From Rhodothermales bacterium (GTDB lineage: Bacteria > Bacteroidota > Rhodothermia > Rhodothermales > Bin80), in NCBI GenBank assembly GCA_958296045.1, contig CATQHT010000003.1, forward strand, positions 2,119,246 through 2,183,245: a stretch of DNA of 64,000 bases, in the 5' to 3' direction. Positions 34,699-43,923 of this stretch are shown in pieces. Position numbers and translations under genes: made by a program. The first letter of the stretch is position 1; every line of letters starts with the position of its first letter. The notes under the pieces are model-generated. The model worked only from the letters and a program-made list of their open reading frames with translations. It was not told the origin of the DNA and did not search any database.

Positions 34699-37619
34699 TG
34701 CGCCCGATACGATACGCGCTGTGGTGCACGCTGGCTTTCGCGCCCGCCGCATGGGCGCAGGGGCCGCCGGTGACCTGCCAGCCGCTAACGCTGCACGCAG
34801 GCGAGACCGCGCCGGTGCCATGCACCACGCGCGACGCACATACAGAGGCGTACACCTACCGGTGGGAAAGCCCCCAACACTTGCGCCTGCTGAGCAATCC
34901 CCATGTGCTGCGTCCCCTGTTTGGGGCGCCCTCGCCCCTGAGAACCACCTACACGCTCGTGGTGGAGACGCCCCAAGGCGCCGTGGTGCAGCGCGTGCCG
35001 CTGCATGTGCACGTCAAGCGGACCGAAGACACGGCGCTGCACGCCCTGCCGCCTGCCGTGCAGTGTGCGCCGGTGCTCCACCTCTATGAAGGGGAGCGGG
35101 GCACCCTGGCATGCCAGGTGACCGATAGCAGCCCTGCAGCGTGGCGCTACCGGTGGGAGGGACCGCTCATCACCACGCCCCCGGATGCGCCGCGTACCAC
35201 GGTGGTGGCACCACCCCTGGTGGCAGGGCTCGAGACACAGTCGTATCCGATGACGCTGGCGGTGACCGCGCCACACGCTACGCGGAGGGCACACGTCACC
35301 GTCGTCGTCCATAAGCGGGCGCCGCCCTTGCACTGCCCCACCCACCTGGAGGTGGCCCCCGGCAGTGCCGTCGTGCTGGCATGCCACACCACCGACACAG
35401 AGGCCACCGTACGATGGACAGGACTGTGGGGGACCGCTACCGACCCGCTGAGCAGCACCGAGGTCCTAGCGCCCACCTTTTTTGCCCCCGAAGATGCTCA
35501 TGAGACGGCGTACCACTACGTCGTGCACCTGCCGTCGCATGGCACACGCCACCGGGTCACCGTGCACGTCACAGGAGCCTCGCCCATGAGCAGCGCCCCG
35601 TGGTGCGCCCCCCTGACGCTCTTCGAAGGAGCACGCCAGTCGTTGCCCTGCCACGCGCCCGACGGCTATGCCCTGCGCTGGCACGGGCCCCAAGGGCCCC
35701 AGGCGCCCCGCATCGCCCAAGGCATGCTCACCGCGCCCCCCATACCTGCCGACACCGTCTTTGCGTATACCGTCGAAGCCTGCCCTACCTGGGGCGGCCC
35801 GTGCCTGCCCGGTGCGCTATGGCACGTCACCGTACAGCGCCAGAAGCCACCAGCGGTCGCCTGCCAGGAGAGCCACGACACCTATGCGGGCGAAGCCGAC
35901 CTGCTGTTGCAGTGCGCCGTCTCCGGTGGGACCGACTATATGTTTGCGTGGACAGGACCCGACACGGACCGCCTGAGCGCTACCGACGTGCTCTCGCCCA
36001 CCTTCGATGTGCCACCCCAGGTCGAAGAGGATCAGCAATACGGGGTGACGCTGACCGTCACCGATGCGGTTATCGGCAGCAGCAGCACCGAGGTGCACAT
36101 ACGCGTGAATCGGCGCGGACAGGTCGTGCTGGACTGCCAGCGCCATGAATACTTCGTCTATGCCGGCAGCGCCGACTTCCCGCTGCAACCACAATGTGCC
36201 CTCTCAGGAGCGCCTCAGGACGGCTACTACCACCGCTGGGTGGCACCGCACGCACAGGATGCCGCGCGCCTGACCGATACGCGCGTACGCCACCCCACCT
36301 TCCGTGTGCCCGACACGCTGGCGGCCGCCTACCTCTATACGTATACGTATGCCGTCGGCGCCCCGTACGCCGACGCGGCCGCCGTCGAGGTCCGCGTCAC
36401 CGTGGATCCGTTCCCTACCGCGTTCGATATGACCGTCACGACCGCGGCGATGCACTTTGGTGAACAGGCCGCCGGGCAGCAGGTGACGCTGGATCCCCTG
36501 ACAGGACAGGTGTCGTCCAAAGTGCGCGGCACACATGCCCTGGGTGCCCTCGTTCTGGCCTCGGACCAGGCTACCGAAGCCACCGTGGAGCTGGCCGGCG
36601 GACGCCTCTACCCGCAAGACGGACCACACCTGCTGGCGTTACAACCCCAGTGGGCCGTGTCCACCACATGCCTGGCTTCGGCCTCCGAAGCCCTGGCCAG
36701 CCGCTATGCGACCGTCACGCTGCAGGCCGAAGAAGGCGGCTGCCGTATCGTGCATGTGGGCGGCATGCTGGACCTGCGTACCGCCACACCAGGAAGCTAT
36801 GCCGGCACGCTGGACCTCACCCTGCGCACACCACAGGTGCAGGAGACCTTCCTGATGCCGGTCTTTGTCACCGTGGTGGCGCCACGACCTACCGCAGTGG
36901 CCACCCCGCGCGGCGTATACGTCGAAGCCGAAGGACACACCCCGGTCACCGACAGACAACAGGTGCGGATCCAGCCCATACGGGCCCTGCTGACGACGAC
37001 CACACCCTACGGCACCTTTACGCTGACGAACCCGTCCGTAGTTACCCAAGAGATCTCCGTGCAAGCCGTCTTTGGATATACCGCCGCACGCGGAGACCAG
37101 GAGACGATAGTGCCACAGCCCACCGAAGCCGTAGGCGACCTGGGCGCCGCCCTCCTAGTCTATCCCACAGTGCTCACGCTGAGTCCGGGAGAGACCCGCT
37201 ATGTGCACTATGCGCTGCGCGAAGACCAGCCGCTGCCCGAGAAGGCGCACGCCACCTTCTTGGAGTTTAGCAGCCGCCCCCGCCGCTTTGTGCCCATGGA
37301 TCGCCTGCCCACCCCCGACGACGCTACACGGGTCGCCCATGTGACGCTGCGCATACAAAGCGCCTATATCCCCGCACCAGGGGGACAGGTGGCGGTCACG
37401 CCGCTGGACGGGGACCGCCTGCGCCTCGAAGCCGTCGGCGGACCCTTTGCAGGGGCCGTGGTGGCCACCGACGCCCAAGGCAACGAGCTGGCACGCCGAG
37501 AACTGCTGCTGCTCACCACCCGCATCCTGGCATGGCCCCTTCCAACAGACACCGAGGTCACGCTGCACTTTATCACTTCGCACGCCACAGCGCCGCCACC
37601 GGTCACCCTGCGCCGATGA
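34698..37619 (+). CDS. Secreted Ig-repeat protein with DUF4402-like and pilus-chaperone-like domains
   Basis: 973 aa. Signal peptide 1-20 (ends AAWAQ). Six Ig-like domains of 85-100 residues, each opening with a Cys that pairs by position with a second one (VTCQPL...VPCTT, VQCAPV...LACQV, LHCPTH...LACHT and so on) and closing with a strand such as VTVHV. At about 575-725 is a DUF4402-like domain (AAMHFGEQAAGQQVTLDPLTG, TPGSYAGTLDLTL). The C-terminal 230 residues resemble PapD-type periplasmic chaperones: GTFTLTNPS, then LTLSPGETRYVHYAL. The homologies are by pattern. It precedes an usher-like gene with ATGA overlap, which fits a chaperone-usher reading. It could be both subunit and chaperone in one chain. 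Confidence 0.6.
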   Translation: MRPIRYALWCTLAFAPAAWAQGPPVTCQPLTLHAGETAPVPCTTRDAHTEAYTYRWESPQHLRLLSNPHVLRPLFGAPSPLRTTYTLVVETPQGAVVQRVPLHVHVKRTEDTALHALPPAVQCAPVLHLYEGERGTLACQVTDSSPAAWRYRWEGPLITTPPDAPRTTVVAPPLVAGLETQSYPMTLAVTAPHATRRAHVTVVVHKRAPPLHCPTHLEVAPGSAVVLACHTTDTEATVRWTGLWGTATDPLSSTEVLAPTFFAPEDAHETAYHYVVHLPSHGTRHRVTVHVTGASPMSSAPWCAPLTLFEGARQSLPCHAPDGYALRWHGPQGPQAPRIAQGMLTAPPIPADTVFAYTVEACPTWGGPCLPGALWHVTVQRQKPPAVACQESHDTYAGEADLLLQCAVSGGTDYMFAWTGPDTDRLSATDVLSPTFDVPPQVEEDQQYGVTLTVTDAVIGSSSTEVHIRVNRRGQVVLDCQRHEYFVYAGSADFPLQPQCALSGAPQDGYYHRWVAPHAQDAARLTDTRVRHPTFRVPDTLAAAYLYTYTYAVGAPYADAAAVEVRVTVDPFPTAFDMTVTTAAMHFGEQAAGQQVTLDPLTGQVSSKVRGTHALGALVLASDQATEATVELAGGRLYPQDGPHLLALQPQWAVSTTCLASASEALASRYATVTLQAEEGGCRIVHVGGMLDLRTATPGSYAGTLDLTLRTPQVQETFLMPVFVTVVAPRPTAVATPRGVYVEAEGHTPVTDRQQVRIQPIRALLTTTTPYGTFTLTNPSVVTQEISVQAVFGYTAARGDQETIVPQPTEAVGDLGAALLVYPTVLTLSPGETRYVHYALREDQPLPEKAHATFLEFSSRPRRFVPMDRLPTPDDATRVAHVTLRIQSAYIPAPGGQVAVTPLDGDRLRLEAVGGPFAGAVVATDAQGNELARRELLLLTTRILAWPLPTDTEVTLHFITSHATAPPPVTLRR

Positions 37620-40039
37620 CGACAAAGACCATGCGCTACGCCGCCGTCGGCATCCTGATGCTGCTCGCCGCTGCCGCCGCACACGCACAAGAGAAGCAGG
37701 TCCGCTACGTGCAAGAGACACCGTGGACCCTTAGTGACCTGCGTATCACACCAGAGGCGCTGCCGCTACTGGCCTACTGGGAGCCCAACCAGCAACGCTA
37801 CTTCCTACAGCTGGCCCCCTATCTGACGCTCCTAGGGTTCGACGTCACCTCGGATAGCCTCCTCATAGAAGCCACAAGGCAACACAGGCGCTTCGCCATA
37901 GAAGGGGCCACCGGCGCGGCAGAGACCGGGACCGACGCCTTTCGGCTCGATTCTACCGAATTCTTCCTTAGCCAAGGCGCGCTATACCTCTCCTTTGGAG
38001 GCCTGCAGCGACTCTTTGCGCCAGAACGTATACACTTTGACACGGATCGACTCCATATCACCCATGCCGCAGCCATGAGGCGCCCACAAGCCCCGGCTCC
38101 GGTGCGCTACGGACGACACCGCCCGGTGTGGGGCGATACCCATGTGGACTATCGATTCACCAGAACACAATGGCAACAGCACGATGCCACCTATCACGGC
38201 TTGGTGCGCACACAAACCAATGCCCTGCGCGGACAACTTAAGGCCGAAGCCCACTTCTCACAAAGAGACAGCACACAACACATAGAGGTCCGGTCGTTAA
38301 GCTATCTGGCCGACTTTCGTCGCTCACGGTGGCTTACACAGGTGCAGGCGGGGCGCCTACAACACTTCGGATGGCCCCAGACCACCGTCTATGATGGCGT
38401 GCGCGTAAGCAACCATCCGGTGGCCGATCCCTACATCCAACGGCAAACACCGCTAACCGGCGTGGCCGAACCCGGTGCCATCGTGACCGCTAGCATCGGC
38501 GGCGTACAGGTCGACCAGGTCTTGGCCGATGTACAAGGACGCTATACGGTGCGTATCCCGGCATACTATGGCGCTTCCCGCGTGCAGGTGGACATCGCAC
38601 CCACGGACGGACGCCCACCGCGCCAACAGACGCATCACCTCTTCGTCAGCGAAGACCTGCCGCCGCCCAACACGCTCTACTGGGATGTGCGGGCAGGACA
38701 ACATCGCTATGAACCCGCCCCCGTACTGCTGGCCGAAGCCCGCTACGGCATCCTGCCCGGAATGGCCGCGCGAGCCGCCTACCACCATGCCGGCATACCC
38801 CTGGTGGGCATCACACAGCACTGGCAAGGACTATCGGCCGATGCCGAAGTGGCACTGCCCATGGCCGCAGCACGCCTTAGACTGTGGGGACAAAGCGCAC
38901 GCCTACGGATCCAAACAGAAGCCGCCTTCTCCGAAGAAAAGGCATGGACCTACTATCGCCGAAGCCTGAGCGGACACCTCGGATGGCTACATGCGCGCGG
39001 CACCCTGTCGCTAAGAGCCGAGCATTATGCCACCTTCGACGACAGTCGTACCACCCATGTGACCAGCACCGGTACCGCCCGCCTCTCTGGTACCATGTAC
39101 GCGCTGGTCACCGCAGGGCTCTCGCGCCACCAATGGGCAGGACACGAAGCCCCCTGGCGCATGCGATGGCAGGCCTCCGTCACGCACGCCGTCGCGCACA
39201 CATGGCGCATAGGGCTGCAAGGCGAAGGAGGCCGCGTGCACGACACGGACTTCGTCGGCGCTACCCTCCACGCACAGTGGCGAAGCGCATCGCTAGGACT
39301 GCGCCTAGGATACGACCAAGGCATGGCCGCCGCCATCACGCTGCGCTTCGATACCCCCTACGTGAGCCTCACCAACCGATCCGCGCTCAGCACCGATACG
39401 CCGCAGTCCCATAGCCAAAGCCTGTATGGATCCGTGGCCCTGGGACCAAACCCCCAAATGATGCGGCAATCCCCCGCCCACAGCAGCGCCCTGCTAAGAG
39501 CCTTCCTCGATGACAACCGCGACGGACGCAAAGATGCGGACGAAGCCTACCTCCACGACATAGAGATCCATGTGGATCATACTCACGCGCGCCACATTAG
39601 CCCCGGCACCGTGCACGCCGACATGCTGGTCCCATACCAACAGTACCTGGTGACCATCGATACCCGATCGCTCAACAACCCGCGGTACGAACTTACGCCA
39701 GGCACACGCTTTCGCTTCGTGGCCGATCCCGGACAAACGAAACGTATCGATATCGCCGTCCAAAAACAAACCATCATCGATGGCGCCCTGGATAAGGCAC
39801 CACCCTTTGCCGCCTCCCGAATCCTCGTCCTCTTCCTGCAAAACAATGCCGAGAGGGCCCGAGCCGACGTGTCCCAAGAAGGACGCTTCAGCGTACGACT
39901 GGCTCCAGGACACTACACCATAGCGCTGAAAGACCGCTTCGATGCCGTGGACCTGCGCTACTACCAACAGCCACTGGAAGTGCTGGAACAACCTGAACAA
40001 ACGCTCCACCTTGATCCCTTCCCATCCAATGAACCGTGA
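37616..40039 (+). CDS. Usher-like outer-membrane beta-barrel protein
   Basis: 807 aa from ATG 37616 (ATGA overlap with the preceding stop). Signal peptide ends AAAAAHAQ. The N-terminal periplasmic domain (about 25-155) has AYWEPNQQRYFLQLAPYLTLLGF. A middle domain GVAEPGAIVTASIGGVQVDQ, then DVQGRYTVRIPAYYGASRVQVDI and SEDLPPPNTLYWDVRAG is like the plug/carboxypeptidase-regulatory segment of fimbrial ushers. Then come many alternating strands (WDVRAGQHRYEP..., SLGLRLGYDQG, ITLRFDTPYV), consistent with a large barrel. Near the end is AFLDDNRDGRKDADE, a calcium-loop-like DxNxDGxxDxxE common in usher-like proteins. Family assignment is by architecture and neighbours. Confidence 0.55.
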   Translation: MTTKTMRYAAVGILMLLAAAAAHAQEKQVRYVQETPWTLSDLRITPEALPLLAYWEPNQQRYFLQLAPYLTLLGFDVTSDSLLIEATRQHRRFAIEGATGAAETGTDAFRLDSTEFFLSQGALYLSFGGLQRLFAPERIHFDTDRLHITHAAAMRRPQAPAPVRYGRHRPVWGDTHVDYRFTRTQWQQHDATYHGLVRTQTNALRGQLKAEAHFSQRDSTQHIEVRSLSYLADFRRSRWLTQVQAGRLQHFGWPQTTVYDGVRVSNHPVADPYIQRQTPLTGVAEPGAIVTASIGGVQVDQVLADVQGRYTVRIPAYYGASRVQVDIAPTDGRPPRQQTHHLFVSEDLPPPNTLYWDVRAGQHRYEPAPVLLAEARYGILPGMAARAAYHHAGIPLVGITQHWQGLSADAEVALPMAAARLRLWGQSARLRIQTEAAFSEEKAWTYYRRSLSGHLGWLHARGTLSLRAEHYATFDDSRTTHVTSTGTARLSGTMYALVTAGLSRHQWAGHEAPWRMRWQASVTHAVAHTWRIGLQGEGGRVHDTDFVGATLHAQWRSASLGLRLGYDQGMAAAITLRFDTPYVSLTNRSALSTDTPQSHSQSLYGSVALGPNPQMMRQSPAHSSALLRAFLDDNRDGRKDADEAYLHDIEIHVDHTHARHISPGTVHADMLVPYQQYLVTIDTRSLNNPRYELTPGTRFRFVADPGQTKRIDIAVQKQTIIDGALDKAPPFAASRILVLFLQNNAERARADVSQEGRFSVRLAPGHYTIALKDRFDAVDLRYYQQPLEVLEQPEQTLHLDPFPSNEP

Positions 40040-40713
40040 TGCACATGATTGCTACTGGCCTGTGGACGCTGCAAGAAGCAGCAAGTAACGCAGGAACCTC
40101 CTTGACCCTATCCTCCTTCTGGGATATGGTCGGATACGCCCGAGGATTTGAGTATCCTATCGGGCTGGTATTCGTGGTAGGACTGTTCTTTATCTGCACC
40201 GCCTATGTGCGGGCGCTCTTCCAGTGGAAAAGCCATAAAATCCTGTCACAACTCAACCCCAACGACATACACCAAGACACGCTCGAAGAAGCGCTCCAAC
40301 GTACTCCCGAAGCCAACCCCTACCGGAAAGCCTGTGAAAAAATGCTGGCCGGACACCAACACAAAAATACCCTGGAATACGTCCTACAATATATCGACCT
40401 GGACCATGAACGATACCGAGAAGTCGACCGGTACATCAATGCCGCCGTATACGTCGTCCTCAGCCTAGGACTGCTCGGTACACTGCTCGGCATCTTCGTG
40501 CTCTTTACCAGCAGCGGACGACATGAATCGTCCGACCTCGTAGGACTCGGCATCGCCGTAGTCTCTACGCTGCTCGCACTCATCGTACGACTCATCCTCT
40601 GGCCCGCCAACCTCTTTGTGCAAGCCTGGGTGCGACGACGATACCACCACCTCAAAGAATGGTGCACCATGCTGGCACTGAAACTGGCTAGAGAGGCCCA
40701 CAACAACCCGTAA
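40039..40713 (+). CDS. ExbB/TolQ/MotA-like proton channel protein
   Basis: 224 aa from ATG 40039, overlapping the preceding stop (TGATG). Transmembrane helix 1 at about 38-60 (YPIGLVFVVGLFFICTAYV), a cytoplasmic helical domain, then two helices: AAVYVVLSLGLLGTLLGIFVLF and LVGLGIAVVSTLLALIVRLILW. The GLLGTLLGIF and the polar ST in helix 3 are the conserved ExbB/TolQ features. With the two ExbD-like genes it could form a proton-driven motor. A TAAATG links its end to a further, truncated gene. Confidence 0.8.
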   Translation: MHMIATGLWTLQEAASNAGTSLTLSSFWDMVGYARGFEYPIGLVFVVGLFFICTAYVRALFQWKSHKILSQLNPNDIHQDTLEEALQRTPEANPYRKACEKMLAGHQHKNTLEYVLQYIDLDHERYREVDRYINAAVYVVLSLGLLGTLLGIFVLFTSSGRHESSDLVGLGIAVVSTLLALIVRLILWPANLFVQAWVRRRYHHLKEWCTMLALKLAREAHNNP

Positions 40714-40790
40714 ATGCCCACCACCATGCGATGCCTGGCATCCCGCACCGCACTCCAGCACTACCAATGGCTTGCTTATACGGACGCCAG
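40714..40790 (+). pseudogene. 5' end of a tenth operon gene, truncated by the repeat
   Basis: ATG 40714 directly follows the ExbB-like stop (TAAATG, the same coupling as at 33219). 26 codons read MPTTMRCLASRTALQHYQWL and onward before the segmental repeat starts at 40791, which replaces the rest. The fragment is too short to identify. Confidence 0.45.
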
Positions 40791-42094
40791 TTTAACTCCG
40801 AAGCGCAACATAGGCCAACAGGTCAGTCTGCTCGCAAATAGAGACAGAGGTTAGCGAGAAGAGCAGGATGGAACGGCGTCGAGCGGATTGAAACAGCGCA
40901 TTGGGCCCCAAAAGCTTCGGCGCCAGCGGGGCAAACGTGCCCTTTGCCCATGCGCGCAGGCAGGCATGATGCCGCTTATAGACGGTATCGTGGTCTATTG
41001 GTCGTTCAGGTCATACGACCGAATCAGTCCATCAAGACACGCTGGACGGCTGGGAGTAGCTGATCCGGGCGCACCGGCTTCTGCTGTTGAGTCTGGCTCA
41101 GACTCTGGCGCACTATCCACAGCGGCTGGCACAGCCTACCGCGCGCCAAAGAAGGCTTTCGCCGGTGTGCGGTAACCTGAGCACTTACGTGAACGATCGC
41201 AGAATCGTCTCTCCCCGCATTACCGCTGCCAGCTCAACAGTGCGGGAGTTGGTCGCCCTCGGCAAGTATTGCCGTACCAAGCCATTGGTGTACTCGTTCA
41301 GGCCACGTTCTAGGGAATGGTTCGGCCGCGCACAGTAATACGACGCCGAAAGGGCCCGGGCGATGTGCCGGTGATGACCGCATTCCTTCCCATTGCCCGC
41401 CGTGATGATAAGCCCCTGATTCTTCACCGGTCTCAGACGCGCTGCGATCGCGCGGCAGACACCAATTGTAGCCTTCGAAGATACCAGCGCAAGAAACGTG
41501 AATGTTGACGGACGGTCGACCATCGAAACCAACGCACCCTGGTGCTTGCTCCCAATGATCGTATCCACCTCCTGGTCGCCAATACGTGTCTTCCTCTCCA
41601 CTATGGGATCCCGTTCGCTGATGTCTTTACGACTCGGTATCCGGCCGCGCCCAGCACCGCGCTGGCTACGCCTGTCATAACGCTTACTGCTGCGGCGAGG
41701 CAGATTGCACAACGATTCCCCAGCTGCCCTGTTGCTCCAAGTATACCGGTAGATCCATGCGGTGCTCACCACAATGACCCCGTCATGACGAAGCCGACCC
41801 GCGATTGGCTCCAGACTCCAGTGCAATGCAGGCTTCTCGCGCACCATGGCCCTCAGCGCTGCGGTCATCTTACGAGGATGCAACGACGCTTTCTGGCGCG
41901 GCGCACGGACCAGTCGGTCCGCCTGTTCATACCGATAGCCTCTACCTCTACTGTTGCGCCACACCTCCCGACTGATCGTAGATGGCTAACGACCCAAATG
42001 CTGCGCTATGGCGCTTATTGAGTCCCTTCGCTCTTCAATGCATGAATCTGGCACCTTTCTCCGTACGAAAGATGACGATGGTCCTTTGCCATCT
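40791..42094. repeat. Segmental repeat copy 2 (with dead IS30)
   Basis: Homologous to 18568-19919 end to end. It interrupts the surface-protein operon just after the ExbB-like gene. The left 390 bp are non-coding; the remainder is an IS30-family pseudogene. Beyond it, 42095-42256 holds nothing recognised except the upstream region of the DinB-like gene. Confidence 0.8.
41185..42092 (-). pseudogene. IS30-family transposase, broken (copy 2)
   Basis: Better kept than copy 1: 259 codons are open (41964-41185), starting in VWRNSRGRGYRYEQADRLV and including GDQEVDTIIGSKHQGALVSMVDR (first catalytic Asp) and LERGLNEYTNGLVRQYLPR (Glu). The second Asp is lost: ITAGNGKE instead of ITADNGKE. The N-terminus (MAKDHRHLSYGERCQIHALK, from 42092) is separated by a frameshift and an in-frame TAG in LGR*PSTISRE, both shared with copy 1. 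Confidence 0.85.
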
Positions 42095-42256
42095 GATACG
42101 CCACCAACAGCCTCTGGACCCTACGGCTGTATCGGAATGCTAACGCGCTCGCCAACCCATTGCTCTGACAAATCCAGTGCTGCACTCCCTTGTTAAATGG
42201 GCCCACTATAATGGACGGGCGCACACAAGTATGTACGGACGTATCCGATCGAGCCT

Positions 42257-42781
42257 ATGAGCGACGTAGGGCATGCCTTCCTGAGCCACTCAAAAGCACT
42301 CCTGGTGGAGGACTATCTGCCTAAGGTGGAAGTGTGCGTGAGGCGGCTGAACGACGCGGCACTGTGGTGGCGCCCAAACGACCAATCCAACGCCATCGGC
42401 AATCTGCTGCTGCACCTAGAGGGCAATGTACGTCAATGGATACTCCACGGCGTGGGTGGTGCTGCGTGCACTCGGGACCGCCAAGAGGAATTTGCTGCGG
42501 CGGGAGGGGCCAGCCGCGACGAGCTCCTGGACCGACTCCGTAGCACCTGCGAAGAGGCCGGGCAGGTGCTGGACCGCCTTGACGAGCGTCGGCTACTGGA
42601 CCAGCGCCAGATTCAGGGCATATCGATCAGCACGATCGGCGCGATATATCACGCCGTAGAGCACTTCTGCGGCCACCTCGGCCAAATCGTGTACATCACC
42701 AAGATGGTCCTGGATGAGGACCTGCGCTTCTGGGTGATAGGCGAGGACGGATCCGTTCAGCGCGGCTGGACGATCCGCTAA
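42257..42781 (+). CDS. DinB-like (DUF1572-type) protein
   Basis: 174 aa four-helix-bundle protein. Candidate metal-binding histidines sit in LLLHLEGNVRQW (about residue 54) and AVEHFCGHLGQI (two His near 135-139), with AIGNLLLH the usual DinB/DUF1572 helix 2. Members are metal-dependent, some acting as thiol transferases; the reaction here is unknown. It starts 162 nt after the IS30 repeat and is convergent with the OmpA-like gene, 10 nt apart. Confidence 0.75.
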   Translation: MSDVGHAFLSHSKALLVEDYLPKVEVCVRRLNDAALWWRPNDQSNAIGNLLLHLEGNVRQWILHGVGGAACTRDRQEEFAAAGGASRDELLDRLRSTCEEAGQVLDRLDERRLLDQRQIQGISISTIGAIYHAVEHFCGHLGQIVYITKMVLDEDLRFWVIGEDGSVQRGWTIR

Positions 42782-42791
42782 CCGGCAAGAC

Positions 42792-43718
42792 TCAGTACAC
42801 AGGCACTGTATCTGCCCGGCGGAACTGCTCTGCACCACTCTTCTTAGCGCCTGCCTGCTGTCCCAAGCCGCGGGAGCTCACGCGTCGTGCCTCTACGCCA
42901 TTGTCGACATAGTATTGCATCACAGCACGGGCCCGGTCGTCCGAGAGTTCCTGTGCGTTCCGCTCAAACGGTCCCGCCAGCCCTTCGATGCTGACTATCA
43001 GGTTTGGGCAGCTGTTGACGAGGATATCCAGGTTATCCGCCAGCTGCTCTCTGCCTGCATCGGTCAGCACGCTGGAGTTGCGTTCGAAGAAAGTGGAATT
43101 CATCTCCGCTAGGTCCGCGCAGAAATCTGCTTCCCAAACTGTGACCGTAATCGTCGCTGTACGAGCGTCGCGCCCGTAATCGTTGGTGAGCTCCAGCGTC
43201 ACGACGTGGCTTCCGGCAGCCATATAGGTGTGAGACGCCTGGGGTGTCGAAGCAGAAGTGCCGTCACCAAAAGACCACGCATAGGATAGCGGGGCATCAC
43301 CTCGCACGTTGGCGCTGAAGTGCACCGGTGTCTGCGTGTCTGTTTCGGTGGCGCTGGTCACTATGGCCACTATTTCGGCTGGCACTGGTGGGTCGGTCAC
43401 CACAACGCTGTGGGCGGCGGTGACGGTTGCCTTGCCTTTCCTGTTCGATGCCGTGACGGAGATTTCGTACGTACCGGCACTGCCGAAGGCGTGGTCGGCA
43501 GACTCGCCACCGGCTGCCTGGTCATCGCCAAAGTCCCACGAATATTCTATCGGGGGTTTGGCTTCTTCATTGACGGTTGCGGTGAAGGTGCCGCTCTGGT
43601 TGGTTTCCAGCTCCACGGGTCCGTCGACCGTGAGCATTTCAACGTTGCGCGGATTGCAGCCAGCAACAAGCAGGCCCGCTGCCGCAAGAACGAAGGCGTA
43701 CGTGCGCAGGGAATTCAT
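42792..43718 (-). CDS. OmpA-family lipoprotein with two PKD domains
   Basis: 308 aa from ATG 43718 (MNSLRTYAFVLAAAGLLVAGCN), whose lipobox is LVAGC; the frame extends further upstream without typical sequence. Two PKD domains: YSWDFGDDQAAGGESADHAF (about 40-110) and YAWSFGDGTSASTPQASHTY (about 125-200). The C-terminal OmpA domain (about 210-300) has FERNSSVLTDAGREQLADN and LSDDRARAVMQYYVDNGV, with the peptidoglycan-binding pattern partly kept. Probably anchors outer membrane to peptidoglycan. Confidence 0.88.
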   Translation of the reverse strand: MNSLRTYAFVLAAAGLLVAGCNPRNVEMLTVDGPVELETNQSGTFTATVNEEAKPPIEYSWDFGDDQAAGGESADHAFGSAGTYEISVTASNRKGKATVTAAHSVVVTDPPVPAEIVAIVTSATETDTQTPVHFSANVRGDAPLSYAWSFGDGTSASTPQASHTYMAAGSHVVTLELTNDYGRDARTATITVTVWEADFCADLAEMNSTFFERNSSVLTDAGREQLADNLDILVNSCPNLIVSIEGLAGPFERNAQELSDDRARAVMQYYVDNGVEARRVSSRGLGQQAGAKKSGAEQFRRADTVPVY

Positions 43719-43923
43719 AACAGATGTAGACTGGTGGAAGTGACAGGCCATACCAGCGCGCGACGCTAGTATGCCACACATCTTGAGGACAAGGTACAAC
43801 AATACACCGTGAAATGCGAATCCGCGCGGCGTTCTGCTGCGACCACTTCTCCCACTGCATTATGGCTCGAGCCTTGTATTACGTCAGGTTGCTGGCCATC
43901 TGGGCAGCTTTGGGGGGCAGAAA

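Noticed and set aside
35600-36463. Arg/Pro-rich open frames inside the Ig/chaperone-like gene
   Set aside because: Out-of-frame reading of GC-rich sequence; the overlapping gene has clear domain structure and coupling to neighbours.
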